Source: an uncultured Dorea sp.
GTDB taxonomy: Bacteria; Bacillota; Clostridia; Lachnospirales; Lachnospiraceae
Length of the DNA stretch: 64,000 bases
Assembly (NCBI GenBank): GCA_910580235.1
Contig: CAJTVU010000002.1
Location: forward strand, 248,001-312,000
Direction: 5' to 3'
Positions 50,851 through 59,942 of this stretch are shown here, piece by piece (the first letter of the stretch is position 1; each line of letters begins with the position of its first letter). The position numbers and the translations under genes are program-made. A model generated the notes under the pieces. It had not been told where the DNA came from. It ran no database searches and saw only the letters and a program-made list of their open reading frames with translations.

Positions 50851-51564
50851 ATGGAAATGATGCTTCAGACTACAGGGCTCTGTAAGTCATTTAAGAGACA
50901 AAAAGCGGTAAATAAAGTTTCACTAAATATCGCGAAGGGGAAGATCTATGGCCTGCTTGGGCCTAATGGAGCCGGGAAATCTACTACTTTAAAAATGCTT
51001 ACCGGTATTTTAAGGCCTACTGCAGGCGAGATCTATTTCAATGGAAAGCCGTGGAGGAGAGAAATACTATCTCATATCGGGGCGCTAATTGAGCATCCGC
51101 CAATCTATGACAATCTGTCTGCAAAGGAGAATCTGAAAGTCAGATCATTATTGCTTGGCGTAGATGAAAAAAGAATTGACGAGGTGCTACAAATAGCCTC
51201 TCTTGCAAATGCAGGGAAAAAGAAAGCCGGGCAGTTCTCTCTGGGAATGAAGCAGAGGCTTGGCATTGCAATGGCCTTATTAGGCAATCCAACGCTTTTG
51301 ATACTAGACGAGCCTATGAATGGGCTGGATCCTATCGGCATAGAAAGTTTCCGCAAACTGATACGCTCTTTCCCGGAACAGGGGATTACGGTCATACTTT
51401 CCAGCCACATCCTCTCGGAAGTACAACTGATCGCAGATTATGTAGGGATTATCTCAGATGGTATTTTAGGATATGAAGGCCCGCTGGAACAGGGGCAGGA
51501 CTTAGAAGAGCTCTTTATGGACGTTGTGAGAGAAAATAGAAAGGCTGGTGAAGCTTATGCTTAA
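50851..51564 (+). CDS. Lantibiotic-immunity ABC transporter ATPase, CprA/SpaF type
   Basis: 237 residues. Walker A GLLGPNGAGKSTTLKML, Q-loop ALIEHPPIYDNLSAKENL, signature FSLGMKQRLGIAMALL, Walker B LLILDEPMNGLDPIG, switch His SSHILSE. The E-loop-like segment IEHPPIY in place of a canonical Q-loop is typical of the BcrA/LanF group. It energises removal of lantibiotics or related peptides from the membrane with the two permeases that follow. First gene of a five-gene cassette, overlapping the next by 8 bp. Confidence 0.9.
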   Translation: MEMMLQTTGLCKSFKRQKAVNKVSLNIAKGKIYGLLGPNGAGKSTTLKMLTGILRPTAGEIYFNGKPWRREILSHIGALIEHPPIYDNLSAKENLKVRSLLLGVDEKRIDEVLQIASLANAGKKKAGQFSLGMKQRLGIAMALLGNPTLLILDEPMNGLDPIGIESFRKLIRSFPEQGITVILSSHILSEVQLIADYVGIISDGILGYEGPLEQGQDLEELFMDVVRENRKAGEAYA

Positions 51565-52288
51565 TATTGTGAAAGCAGAATACCAGAAGGCAAGGAGGTC
51601 GGTGAGCCTAATGCTTATCTGGGCTTTTCCAGTACTTACATTTGCCCTGGCATTCGTACTTACTTTAGGAATGATAAATGCATATGCAGAGAGCGTGTGG
51701 AACTGGTGGTATACACTGCTTCTGCCCGGGATGCTCGCCATTATCTGCCACCTTTCTATGATGCGGGACAAAAGGACAAGATACTATAATCTGATAACGC
51801 TTTCTACCAGTAGAAAAACTTTGATGATGGGCAAGGTCGTCTACATGGGATGTGTGATTTTGGCGTCAAATATTATTATATTTGCTGGCGCTTCCTTAGG
51901 CGGGCTTCTATTGACAACTTCCGTTCCGTTAGGTGGAGCGGCAATTGCAGTATTGGCCCTTACAGCCGCGCAGCTCTGGGAGATACCATTGCTTTTATTT
52001 TTAAGCGAGCGTTTTGGAATGATCGTGGAATTGCTCGTATGCCTGTTCCTCACAGTGGGAGGCACCATCACCTCGCCAACAGGGAAATGGTACTTTTTTG
52101 CTTCCGCGATCCCTATGCGGATCCTCTGCCCGCTCCTTCACATATTGCCAAATGGGCTCCCGGCAGAAGCCGGCGATCCGCTATTGGATACAAAGATAGT
52201 TTTCCCAGGGATCTGCTTATCTATTATATGGTTCGTCCTTTCAACAATTTTGTTCTTAAATTGGTTTGATCAAAGAGAGGTGGGATAA
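51557..52288 (+). CDS. Lantibiotic-immunity ABC permease, MutE/EpiE (CprB) type
   Basis: 243 residues from ATG 51557, overlapping the ATPase stop by 8 bp. About six membrane helices. The start LNIVKAEYQKARRSVSLMLIWAFPVLTFALAFVL and NWWYTLLLPGMLAIICHLSMMRDKRTRYYNLITLSTSRKTLMMGKVVYMG are typical of LanE permeases. It forms the transporter with the ATPase and the following permease. Visibly more AT-rich than the core genes in the window. Confidence 0.88.
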   Translation: MLNIVKAEYQKARRSVSLMLIWAFPVLTFALAFVLTLGMINAYAESVWNWWYTLLLPGMLAIICHLSMMRDKRTRYYNLITLSTSRKTLMMGKVVYMGCVILASNIIIFAGASLGGLLLTTSVPLGGAAIAVLALTAAQLWEIPLLLFLSERFGMIVELLVCLFLTVGGTITSPTGKWYFFASAIPMRILCPLLHILPNGLPAEAGDPLLDTKIVFPGICLSIIWFVLSTILFLNWFDQREVG

Positions 52289-52290
52289 GA

Positions 52291-53043
52291 ATGCTTAGAA
52301 AGAATCTCTATGCAGACTTTCTGAAAATGAAAGGCCTCCCTATTACATTTGCACATATTTTAATCCCGATTATAACAAGCGGACTGTTTTTAATATATTA
52401 TCCTTTTTCCAACTGGAGCGAGAATATAAAAATTGTCGCTTTCTATGAGGCAGTTGGCGCAGGATTTCCTGTCCTGATCGGAATATTCGCTGCAAGTGTA
52501 ATGGAACAGGAGCAAAATGCCGGAGAATTCCAGAATCTGCTTACTTCACGGAAAAAGACGGTGGCATTTCTGTCTAAGGCGGCGCTTCTGCTTATATTCA
52601 GCTTGTTTTCCATATTATTAACAGTAGTGATATTTGCCCTCGGCTTTCGCCAGATCTCTGGGGGCAGTACAGTAAGTATAATGACGCATATGACGGCTGC
52701 GATCCTTATGTGGTGCAGCAGCATTCCACTATATATATGGCAAATGCTTTTGGCTTTTCTGTTCGGAAAAGGCCCATCCATTGGAGCAGGGATCGTTTCC
52801 GGGCTTGTTAGCACATTAATGCTTACGGACCTTGGAATGTTTGTATGGAAATACGTACCTGCTTCATGGACTGGCAGGATTCCATACACTTATCTGCAGA
52901 TCGCCCTGGGAGGATCGAACGCAGCAAGATCTATAGATGAAATGGAGTCTGTAATACCAATATTTTTTGTATTTGCAGTAATTAGTATGGTATATTATTT
53001 ATTTAAGGCATCTCATTGGGAAGGGAATAAAATATCAGAATAG
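52291..53043 (+). CDS. Lantibiotic-immunity ABC permease, MutG (CprC) type
   Basis: 250 residues, six membrane helices. It starts LRKNLYADFLKMKGLPITFAHILIPIITSGLFLIYYPFSNWSENIKIVAFYEAVGAGFPVLIGIFAA, a LanG-type opening, then EQNAGEFQNLLTSRKKTVAFLSKAALLL. It follows the LanE-like permease by 2 bp. The set of one ATPase and two unlike permeases marks the LanFEG immunity class. Confidence 0.88.
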   Translation: MLRKNLYADFLKMKGLPITFAHILIPIITSGLFLIYYPFSNWSENIKIVAFYEAVGAGFPVLIGIFAASVMEQEQNAGEFQNLLTSRKKTVAFLSKAALLLIFSLFSILLTVVIFALGFRQISGGSTVSIMTHMTAAILMWCSSIPLYIWQMLLAFLFGKGPSIGAGIVSGLVSTLMLTDLGMFVWKYVPASWTGRIPYTYLQIALGGSNAARSIDEMESVIPIFFVFAVISMVYYLFKASHWEGNKISE

Positions 53044-53052
53044 AGGGAAGAT

Positions 53053-53739
53053 ATGGCGAAGATTTTAGTAGTTGACGATGATAGAGCGATCCTTGATATG
53101 ATAGGGACAATCTTGAGCAAGGATGGGCATTTAATTACAAAAGTAAATAACCCGCTTGAGATTAATATGGAAAAAGTAAGCCTTTATGACCTTATCTTAC
53201 TAGACATTATGATGCCTGGAATCGATGGGCTCATACTGTGCGCGGAAATGAGGAAGCTTGTTGACTGTCCTATTTTGTTCCTTACGGCAAAAACAGAAGA
53301 AAGCAGCCTAGTAAATGGATTGTCATTGGGGGCAGACGACTATATCTGTAAGCCGTTTGGAGTTATGGAGCTTCGTGCAAGGGTCGCTGCACATATCAGG
53401 CGCGACCGCCGGGATCATTCTGTCAGGATGATCGTTGGGCGCGTCTGCTTCCATCTGTCTTCAAGACAGATGGTGATCGATGATAAGGAGATCTCTCTCA
53501 CAAAGTCTGAATATGACATTTGCGAGTTCCTTGCAAAAAACCGGGGACAGGTTTTTTCAAAAGAGCAGATTCTGGAGCATGTCTTCGGATTTCACAGCGA
53601 AAGCAATGACAACACGATCACGACTCATATTAAAAATATAAGGACAAAGCTCTCATGCTATAATTGCATGCCAATAAAAACAGTTTGGGGGATTGGATAT
53701 AAATGGGACGAGCAGATAAGAGAAGAAGCCGCACATTAA
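53053..53739 (+). CDS. OmpR-family response regulator, CprR/NisR type
   Basis: 228 residues. The receiver domain has VVDDDRAILD at the N-terminus, the phosphoacceptor Asp51 in LILLDIMMPGIDG, and the conserved Lys in DDYICKPFG. The C-terminal winged helix has SLTKSEYDICEFLAKNRGQVFSKEQILEHVFGFHSESNDNTITTHIKNIRTKL. It lies 9 bp after the permease gene and overlaps the kinase gene by 37 bp. By context it induces the transporter when lantibiotic is sensed. Confidence 0.93.
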   Translation: MAKILVVDDDRAILDMIGTILSKDGHLITKVNNPLEINMEKVSLYDLILLDIMMPGIDGLILCAEMRKLVDCPILFLTAKTEESSLVNGLSLGADDYICKPFGVMELRARVAAHIRRDRRDHSVRMIVGRVCFHLSSRQMVIDDKEISLTKSEYDICEFLAKNRGQVFSKEQILEHVFGFHSESNDNTITTHIKNIRTKLSCYNCMPIKTVWGIGYKWDEQIREEAAH

Positions 53740-55073
53740 GCGAAATCTTTCTGAGATATGTACTGGCTATGCTTGGAGCGCTATTAGCTTTGGGCATATG
53801 CACGGTTATTACATTCAATATCCTTGTTAACATAGGCGGTATTTATCCAGCCAATTATGTAGAAAGGAAGATTAATGAGGCCTATGATACGATCCAGAGC
53901 GCGGAGGAGGTGACAGAAGACATGATACCGCCTCTCTGCCATTATGTCATTTTTTCTATAGACGGCAAGATACTTAGCGGAAATATGTCAGAAGATTCCG
54001 TTGGGATCGCATGGGATGTCGCAAATCACAGGGCTGCATCAGGACACTATTTTTATAAGGTGATCTCACGGCCGAACGAATCTGTCGTTCTGCAGTACAG
54101 CTTAGCTCCACAGTATCAATCTACATTCTTAAGAGAACATTTCATAGAGCCACAGAATCTGCTGTCGATCATAGCTATACTGGGCGGGGCCGTTATTATT
54201 TTACTTCCTTCCGTCCGTTTCGGTAAAAAGATGAGACAAAAAATAAATCCGGTAATGGACGCAGTAGAAAGAATTAAGAACCAGGATCTTGAATACGAGG
54301 CATCTTATTGCGGAGTGAAAGAGATCGATGATTGCCTGTCGTCTATAGATGAGATGAGAGCTGCACTGAAAGATTCTCTGGAGCGGCAATGGAAGGCAGA
54401 GCAGGAAAAAAACAGACAGATGGCAGCTCTGGCTCATGATATAAAAACACCGCTTACTGTCGTAAGAGGGAACGCAGAGCTTCTTTCTGAGAAAAACCTG
54501 ACGGAAGAACAGGAAAGCTATGTCGGCTATATAGTAAGCAGCTCATTACAGATACAAAATTATGTACAGACATTAATAGAAACAACAAAGTCCGCAGAAG
54601 GCTATCAATATATATACGAAAAAGTAAGGATAAAAGATATGCTTGACGACATACGAAAGCAGGCTTTAGGATTGGCAGAAGTGTACCATCTAAAAATCAA
54701 CTGGGAAGAACAATATGCTCATGAAACAGTAAACGTGGCCTATGGCCAGGTTGTAAGCGCCTTTATGAATGTTATAAAGAACGCGGCGGAACATACGAAG
54801 GAAGGTGGGGCGATCTATATCTCTATAAAGGAGCAAGATGAAGGGCTGACATTTATAGTGGTAGATACTGGCAGCGGTTTTACAAAAGAAGCGCTGTTAC
54901 ATGGAACGGAACAGTTTTTTATGGATGATGCAAGCAGAGGCAGCGGGGCGCATTATGGGATTGGCCTGTTTTCCGCAGACACAATGGCTAAAAAGCATGG
55001 AGGAAGAATATTGCTCACAAATTCGGAAGAGACCGGAGGAGCAAAAGTAGAGATCTTCCTTCCATTTCGGTGA
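53703..55073 (+). CDS. Sensor histidine kinase, CprK/NisK type
   Basis: 456 residues. Two membrane helices (about residues 16-38 and 157-172) flank an extracytoplasmic sensor of about 115 residues. A HAMP-like linker precedes the dimerisation box MAALAHDIKTPLTVVRGNAELL, with His about residue 244. The HATPase has NVIKNAAEHTKEGGAIYISI (N box), VVDTGSGF (G1) and GAHYGIGLFSADTMAKKHGG (G2). It partners with the response regulator. Its stop abuts the stop of the convergent lipoprotein gene with no spacer. Confidence 0.92.
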   Translation: MGRADKRRSRTLSEIFLRYVLAMLGALLALGICTVITFNILVNIGGIYPANYVERKINEAYDTIQSAEEVTEDMIPPLCHYVIFSIDGKILSGNMSEDSVGIAWDVANHRAASGHYFYKVISRPNESVVLQYSLAPQYQSTFLREHFIEPQNLLSIIAILGGAVIILLPSVRFGKKMRQKINPVMDAVERIKNQDLEYEASYCGVKEIDDCLSSIDEMRAALKDSLERQWKAEQEKNRQMAALAHDIKTPLTVVRGNAELLSEKNLTEEQESYVGYIVSSSLQIQNYVQTLIETTKSAEGYQYIYEKVRIKDMLDDIRKQALGLAEVYHLKINWEEQYAHETVNVAYGQVVSAFMNVIKNAAEHTKEGGAIYISIKEQDEGLTFIVVDTGSGFTKEALLHGTEQFFMDDASRGSGAHYGIGLFSADTMAKKHGGRILLTNSEETGGAKVEIFLPFR

Positions 55074-56540
55074 TTACTGGCAGGAGAATGGATTGTCTTT
55101 CGCCGCCTCCTCGCTGCTGTCGATCCGACGGACATACTCGGACATCCTGGTATATCCCTCCGCCTGGCGGACATCAAACTGGACGTCTGTCGGGAAAAAT
55201 GCCACATACTTCTTGTTCTCGCCAAGGCCCGCGATCGTATAGCTCGGGTCATCCTCATAACTGTTGTCGCCCCAGTCAAAAGCCCCGATCGTCACAAGAT
55301 TCCCTCCAAACCCTGCCTCATATGCCGGCTCATAATAAATCTCAAAAGTCGTATCGTCAACGACGCGGTAAGCCCAGTCCCCGTCAGCGGGCAGATACAA
55401 TGTGAAATATTCAGACTCCAGGCGCGCCTGCCCCTCACTGTTCGAGACGGTCAGGCCTTCCGCGATATTATAGCCGCCCGCCGTTCCTTTATCTGCAGCT
55501 GCATCCTTCCCCGGACGGGCGCTCTGGCTCACGGAGCCGCTCCCTTCCAGAACTTCATTTTTATGCATCCTGAATGATCCCCCGCCATCCAGATGCATCC
55601 AGTACAGGTAATCAGAATATACATAGTATATCGTTGAATCTTCCAGATATCCGCAGGAATGATCCGGAAGATCATATTCGGCTTCGACCAAAGCCTCCTC
55701 TCCCGTGTCCAGATCATGGCGGTAGATGTTGAAATCTTCAGCCTCATAGTAAATGCACTCTCCAGTCGCCCAGATCTCATAGTATGGGGAGAGGGTGTTC
55801 TCAAGGCGGAGCTCTTTTACATCGTTTGTCTCCGGCGCATACTCGTAGACAAAATCGTCCTCTTTCCCTGTCATGATGTAAGCCAGATCCCCACAGAAAA
55901 ATATCCCTCCTGTGCAGCCCAGCTCATGAAGCGTTTTCCGTTCTGTCCCATCCAGAGAGAGGAGAAGCAGATCCCCGTCCTCGTTCAGACAGTAGATCCC
56001 TTCGGAAGACACCTGGAAGCACTCTATGCCCTCTTCCAGCTTCTTGCTCTCTCCGCCCTGTTCCGGTACGCGGTACAAGTACCTTCCATATGTAAAATAA
56101 ATATTTCCGTCATACATCTCAAAGTCGTCATTGCTGAAGGAATGATCGTCAAGTACTTTTGGCACGCTCTGCCCCTGCTCTGCTTCCTCAAGAGAAAGAC
56201 GTAAAAGGCCGTCTGCCGTCGTCATATACATAAAGGAGCCGTTAATCGCGATACCGGATATCTTGCTCCCCAGCTCTCCTTCGGAGACGAAGTCATAGAG
56301 ATCGTCCTTCTCGTCCAGCAACGCGCTGCACAGCTGGCCTTCATAGCCCCAAAAAGCTACTCCATTGTGCAGGATCAGCTCAGACCCATGGATGATGCCG
56401 TCTCTATAATCTTTACTCTTTATCTCTTCTTTATCTTCCGCCTTCGCCGCCTTTTCCTGTACCGCCGCTTCCGGCTTCCCGCATGCCGTAAGGCCGATCG
56501 CCAGGATAATGACGAGCAGGCTGTATATCCTTTTTTTCAT
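55074..56540 (-). CDS. Lipoprotein with DUF5050-like beta-propeller
   Basis: About 488 residues from ATG 56540 (GGAAGAGG upstream). Lipoprotein signal MKKRIYSLLVIILAIGLTACG. Residues about 40-330 have repeated short strands with YF/IYY motifs (MYDGNIYFTYGRYLYRVPEQGG, GIYCLNEDGDLLLLSLDG, CIYYEAEDFNIYRHDLDTGEE, TIYYVYSDYLYWMHLDGG), the DUF5050 propeller pattern. A separate C-terminal domain (about 380-488) starts SEYFTLYLPADGDWAYRVVDD and resembles domains seen at the ends of clostridial surface lipoproteins. Extracellular, function unknown. Convergent with the kinase gene. Confidence 0.75.
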   Translation of the reverse strand: MKKRIYSLLVIILAIGLTACGKPEAAVQEKAAKAEDKEEIKSKDYRDGIIHGSELILHNGVAFWGYEGQLCSALLDEKDDLYDFVSEGELGSKISGIAINGSFMYMTTADGLLRLSLEEAEQGQSVPKVLDDHSFSNDDFEMYDGNIYFTYGRYLYRVPEQGGESKKLEEGIECFQVSSEGIYCLNEDGDLLLLSLDGTERKTLHELGCTGGIFFCGDLAYIMTGKEDDFVYEYAPETNDVKELRLENTLSPYYEIWATGECIYYEAEDFNIYRHDLDTGEEALVEAEYDLPDHSCGYLEDSTIYYVYSDYLYWMHLDGGGSFRMHKNEVLEGSGSVSQSARPGKDAAADKGTAGGYNIAEGLTVSNSEGQARLESEYFTLYLPADGDWAYRVVDDTTFEIYYEPAYEAGFGGNLVTIGAFDWGDNSYEDDPSYTIAGLGENKKYVAFFPTDVQFDVRQAEGYTRMSEYVRRIDSSEEAAKDNPFSCQ

Positions 56541-56571
56541 TAGACCTCTTCCTTCTGAAGCGCACTGCCGC

Positions 56572-56967
56572 CTATTTAAGGAGCATGAATGCAATGATCC
56601 CCGCCACAACGACTATGGCGATGCCGAGAATAATGATTGGAAGCTTCGATACGTTCTCATCATAATCTTCATCGTAGCCGTCATACAGATCGTCGTCCGG
56701 CTCTTCATACCGTTTCGGCTTTGGCTTTCTCCTTCTTGTACTCTCCTCGTCAACAGCCAGCATATCGTCGTACGCCTTCTTCATCTGGCGCTCCCGCTTA
56801 TCACGCACAGCCTTAGGCGGGATATTCGAATAGGTCTGCTCCTCCTCTTCTTCCCGCGCAGATCTCCTCTGTGGCGCTTTGAACTTCTTTCTGCAATTGT
56901 AGCAGAGAAGATAGTTCGGATCCTTTTTCCCCGGGCGAAGCTGCTCGCCGCATATTGGACATTTCAT
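56572..56967 (-). CDS. Zinc-ribbon membrane protein
   Basis: About 131 residues from ATG 56967, with AGGAGG eleven bases upstream; an ATG three codons earlier is too close to that site. N-terminal zinc ribbon KCPICGEQLRPGKKDPNYLLCYNCRKKFKAP (two CxxC). A long charged middle (RSAREEEEEQT to DGYDEDYDEN) and a C-terminal membrane helix (KLPIIILGIAIVVVAGIIAFMLLK) make it a tail-anchored protein facing the cytoplasm. It lies 29 bp after glyA and just before the lipoprotein gene. Unknown function. Confidence 0.75.
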   Translation of the reverse strand: MKCPICGEQLRPGKKDPNYLLCYNCRKKFKAPQRRSAREEEEEQTYSNIPPKAVRDKRERQMKKAYDDMLAVDEESTRRRKPKPKRYEEPDDDLYDGYDEDYDENVSKLPIIILGIAIVVVAGIIAFMLLK

Positions 56968-56996
56968 TCGTATCATTTCCTCCTCATCGTACTTTT

Positions 56997-58232
56997 CTAT
57001 TGCAATGGATACTTATCTGTCAGCTCCTTCACTGCCGCTTTCACTCTCTCAATGTTATCTGGGCTCTTCATGACAAGAGAGATGCATTCCGCGATCTGAT
57101 CCATATCTTCTTCTTTCATCCCCCGCGTGGTGACCGCAGGCGTCCCCAGCCTCACGCCGCTCGTCACGAACGGAGATCTTGGATCGTTCGGGATCGTATT
57201 CTTATTACAGGTGATATGCGCCGCGTCCAGCCGGCGTTCCAGCTCTTTTCCTGTAACTTCCTCGTGGCTTAAGTCCACTAGCATAAGGTGGTTGTCCGTC
57301 CCGCCGGACACGATCTGTACGCCTCTTTCAAGAAGGCCTGTGCAGAGCGCCTGTGCGTTCTTTAAGATCTGGCTCTGGTATTCTTTGAATTCCGGCGCAA
57401 GCGCTTCTTTGAAGCAGACCGCTTTCCCTGCGATCACATGTTCCAGCGGGCCGCCCTGGGTCCCGGGGAATATCGCCTTGTCGAAGCTGAACTTTTCAGC
57501 CGCCGCCTTGTTCCAGAGGATCATGCCTCCTCTCGGCCCCCGGAGCGTCTTGTGAGTCGTCGTTGTGACCACGTCTGCGTAAGGTATCGGGCTTGGATGG
57601 AGCCCTGCCGCCACGAGGCCTGCGATATGCGCCATATCTACCATGAGATAAGCCCCCGACGCGTCGGCTATCTCCCGGAACTTCTTAAAATCAATCGTCC
57701 TCGCGTATGCGCTGGCTCCCGCTATTATAAGCTTCGGACGCTCCTTCTGCGCCGTCTCCCTCACTGTCTCATAATCTATAAATCCATCCTCTCCCACACC
57801 GTAAGACACGATCCGGAAATACTTTCCCGACAGGTTCACGGGAGAACCGTGAGTCAGATGCCCGCCATGGTCAAGATTCATTCCCAGTATCTTATCTCCC
57901 GGTTCCAACATGGCAAAAAACGCAGCCAGATTTGCCTGCGCTCCAGAATGCGGCTGCACGTTGGCATAATCGCATCCAAATAATTCTTTTGCCCTCTCTA
58001 TCGCAAGGCTCTCCACAACATCCACGCACTGGCATCCGCCGTAGTACCGCTTGCCCGGATACCCTTCTGCATACTTGTTCGTCAGTATGCTTCCCATCGC
58101 CGCCATGACCGCCTTGCTCACCCAGTTCTCGGATGCGATCAGCTCAATATGAGAATCTTGCCTGTCAAGCTCCCCAGCGATCGCATCCGCAATTTCCTTA
58201 TCAGTTCTTTCAAGCTCATCGAACATATGCAT
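56997..58232 (-). CDS. glyA: Serine hydroxymethyltransferase
   Basis: 411 residues. A PLP enzyme that converts serine and THF to glycine and methylene-THF, the cofactor used by ThyA. Motifs: IELIASENWVSKAVMAAMGSILTNKYAEGYPGKRYYGG, HSGAQANLAAFFAMLEPGDKILGM, MVDMAHIAGLVAAGLHPSPIPYADVVTTTTHKTLRGPRGG with the PLP Lys in THKTL, and the C-terminal SPFVTSGVRLGTPAVTTRG. ATG 58232 lies nine bases after AGGAGG. Confidence 0.97.
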   Translation of the reverse strand: MHMFDELERTDKEIADAIAGELDRQDSHIELIASENWVSKAVMAAMGSILTNKYAEGYPGKRYYGGCQCVDVVESLAIERAKELFGCDYANVQPHSGAQANLAAFFAMLEPGDKILGMNLDHGGHLTHGSPVNLSGKYFRIVSYGVGEDGFIDYETVRETAQKERPKLIIAGASAYARTIDFKKFREIADASGAYLMVDMAHIAGLVAAGLHPSPIPYADVVTTTTHKTLRGPRGGMILWNKAAAEKFSFDKAIFPGTQGGPLEHVIAGKAVCFKEALAPEFKEYQSQILKNAQALCTGLLERGVQIVSGGTDNHLMLVDLSHEEVTGKELERRLDAAHITCNKNTIPNDPRSPFVTSGVRLGTPAVTTRGMKEEDMDQIAECISLVMKSPDNIERVKAAVKELTDKYPLQ

Positions 58233-58267
58233 AACCTGCGCCCTCCTATAGGCACATTATAACACTT

Positions 58268-59518
58268 CTATGAGCTCCTTCCAAGAGTAACTTCTACTTT
58301 TTCTTCTTTATATTCTCCGTCTGCCGCCGGAATCTGCACAGTTACTTCTACTGTCTCTCCTGCCTGATAATATTGCAGCTGCTCTTTCAGGCTCCCCATA
58401 TCATTGACACGGATCCCCCCAAGATGGGTGATAACAGAGCCTTTCGAAAGTCCTGCCTTCTCCGCGCCGCCGCCCCGCGTCACCTCGGAGATGTAGACTC
58501 CTGTCGGCATATTGTACATCTGCGCGCTGTCCGCAGTAACGTCCACACCTTGTATGCCGATCATCCCCTGGCGCCCTTCTGGGACTTTCGTCCTTGTCTC
58601 GCGGCTCATCAGCTCCGTAATCGTCTCTCCTGCATCGGAGACCGGGATGGCATAGCCAATACCTTCCACTGCACTGACTGCGATCTTCGCTGTATTGATC
58701 CCGATGACCTCCCCTTTCGCATTTAAAAGAGCCCCGCCGCTGTTGCCCGGATTGATCGCCGCATCTGTCTGGATCAGCCCTCCGTCAATACCGTCCAACG
58801 TACGGTCGGTGGCTGATATGACGCCTGTAGTTACAGACTGTCCATATCCAAGAGCATTTCCGATCGCTATAGCCGGCTCCCCTACCTGAAGAGCCGTAGA
58901 GTCGCCCAGCGTTGCCACCGCGATCTGCTCCATTGTAGATTTCTGGATATTGTTAAGGTCTACCGCTACCACCGCCAGATCTCTTGCGGCGTCCGTCCCC
59001 TTAATATTCGCCTCCACGCTCTCTTCATCGATAAATGACACGGTGAGAGTATCGCTTCCGGACACAACATGGTTGTTCGTAAGGATGAGAAGCTCCGTGT
59101 CTGTCTGGCTGATAATGATCCCAGACCCTGCGCTGGTGCTCTGCTGCTCCTGTATCCCTCCGAAGAAGCTCTGCACTTCCTGGATGCTCATATTTGTAAT
59201 AGATACGACAGACGGCATAGCGTTCCTTGCGATCCTTGTAATATCGGTGGTGATCGTACTGCCGGACGAGCTCTGGATCTCCGTCTTAGGAGCCGTCTCT
59301 GTCGGCGCCAGATCCTTTACTTCTCTCTCAGAAGTACCAAGAAGCCTTCCTACTGCGAACCCTGCCGCCTCAAACGCCGCTCCCGCCACAAGCCCAAAGA
59401 CAAGCGCAGCCGCGATCAGCTTCACAAATTTAGGAAGCTTTCTCTTCTGTTTCGGCTCCTTTGTATAATAGTCCTGGTTATCCTGTCCGGGCGTATAATA
59501 GGTATATTGATTATCCAT
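58268..59518 (-). CDS. HtrA/DegP-type membrane serine protease
   Basis: About 416 residues from ATG 59518 (AAAGGGG upstream). Cytoplasmic N-terminal region, one membrane helix (about residues 33-55, VKLIAAALVFGLVAGAAFEAAGF), then a trypsin-like domain with His in LTNNHVVSG, Asp in GTDAARDLAVVAV and Ser in NPGNSGGALL. One PDZ domain is at the C-terminus (GVYISEVTRGGGAEKAGLSKGSVITHLGGIRVNDMGSLKEQLQYY). It acts outside the membrane on misfolded proteins. It lies upstream of glyA on the same strand, 35 bp apart. Confidence 0.94.
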   Translation of the reverse strand: MDNQYTYYTPGQDNQDYYTKEPKQKRKLPKFVKLIAAALVFGLVAGAAFEAAGFAVGRLLGTSEREVKDLAPTETAPKTEIQSSSGSTITTDITRIARNAMPSVVSITNMSIQEVQSFFGGIQEQQSTSAGSGIIISQTDTELLILTNNHVVSGSDTLTVSFIDEESVEANIKGTDAARDLAVVAVDLNNIQKSTMEQIAVATLGDSTALQVGEPAIAIGNALGYGQSVTTGVISATDRTLDGIDGGLIQTDAAINPGNSGGALLNAKGEVIGINTAKIAVSAVEGIGYAIPVSDAGETITELMSRETRTKVPEGRQGMIGIQGVDVTADSAQMYNMPTGVYISEVTRGGGAEKAGLSKGSVITHLGGIRVNDMGSLKEQLQYYQAGETVEVTVQIPAADGEYKEEKVEVTLGRSS

Positions 59519-59606
59519 GAAATTATCCCCTTTCATTTGTTCTGTAACCAGTGTACCGTCAAGTTGTGTTGAAATTGTGATAAAATGTTGTCTAAACCTT
59601 TAAATC

Positions 59607-59942
59607 TTAAAGAAAGACCGTCTGTATAAGGAACATATAAAGAACCGTGCCTGTCCCGATGCTCAAAAGGTTGTTCCTCTTCCACATATGGAGCAGCGCC
59701 GTAACAGCCACCGCTATCGCTTCCGGCGCTCCATAAGGCGCGGCAAGCACAGATGTGCTCCGCAGGCAGTACACCACAAGCATCCCTATTATCGCAGGAG
59801 TCAGCGCTCTTCCCAAATACTGCACCAGGCCCGGTATCTCTTTCCCTTTCGGAAAAATGAGGAAAGGGACGGCCCTTGTGGCAAAAGTAACCGCGGCTAC
59901 CAACAGAATAATAAGAAAAGAAGTCAATGCATTTACCGGCAT
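59607..59942 (-). CDS. azlD: AzlD-family branched-chain amino acid export subunit
   Basis: 111 residues, four hydrophobic helices: MPVNALTSFLIILLVAAVTFATRAVPFLIFPKG, then GLVQYLGRALTPAIIGMLVVYCLR, typical of AzlD. The ATG at 59942 lies within the end of azlC (10-bp overlap), so the two subunits are made in a coupled manner. With AzlC it exports branched-chain amino acids or their analogues. Confidence 0.9.
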   Translation of the reverse strand: MPVNALTSFLIILLVAAVTFATRAVPFLIFPKGKEIPGLVQYLGRALTPAIIGMLVVYCLRSTSVLAAPYGAPEAIAVAVTALLHMWKRNNLLSIGTGTVLYMFLIQTVFL

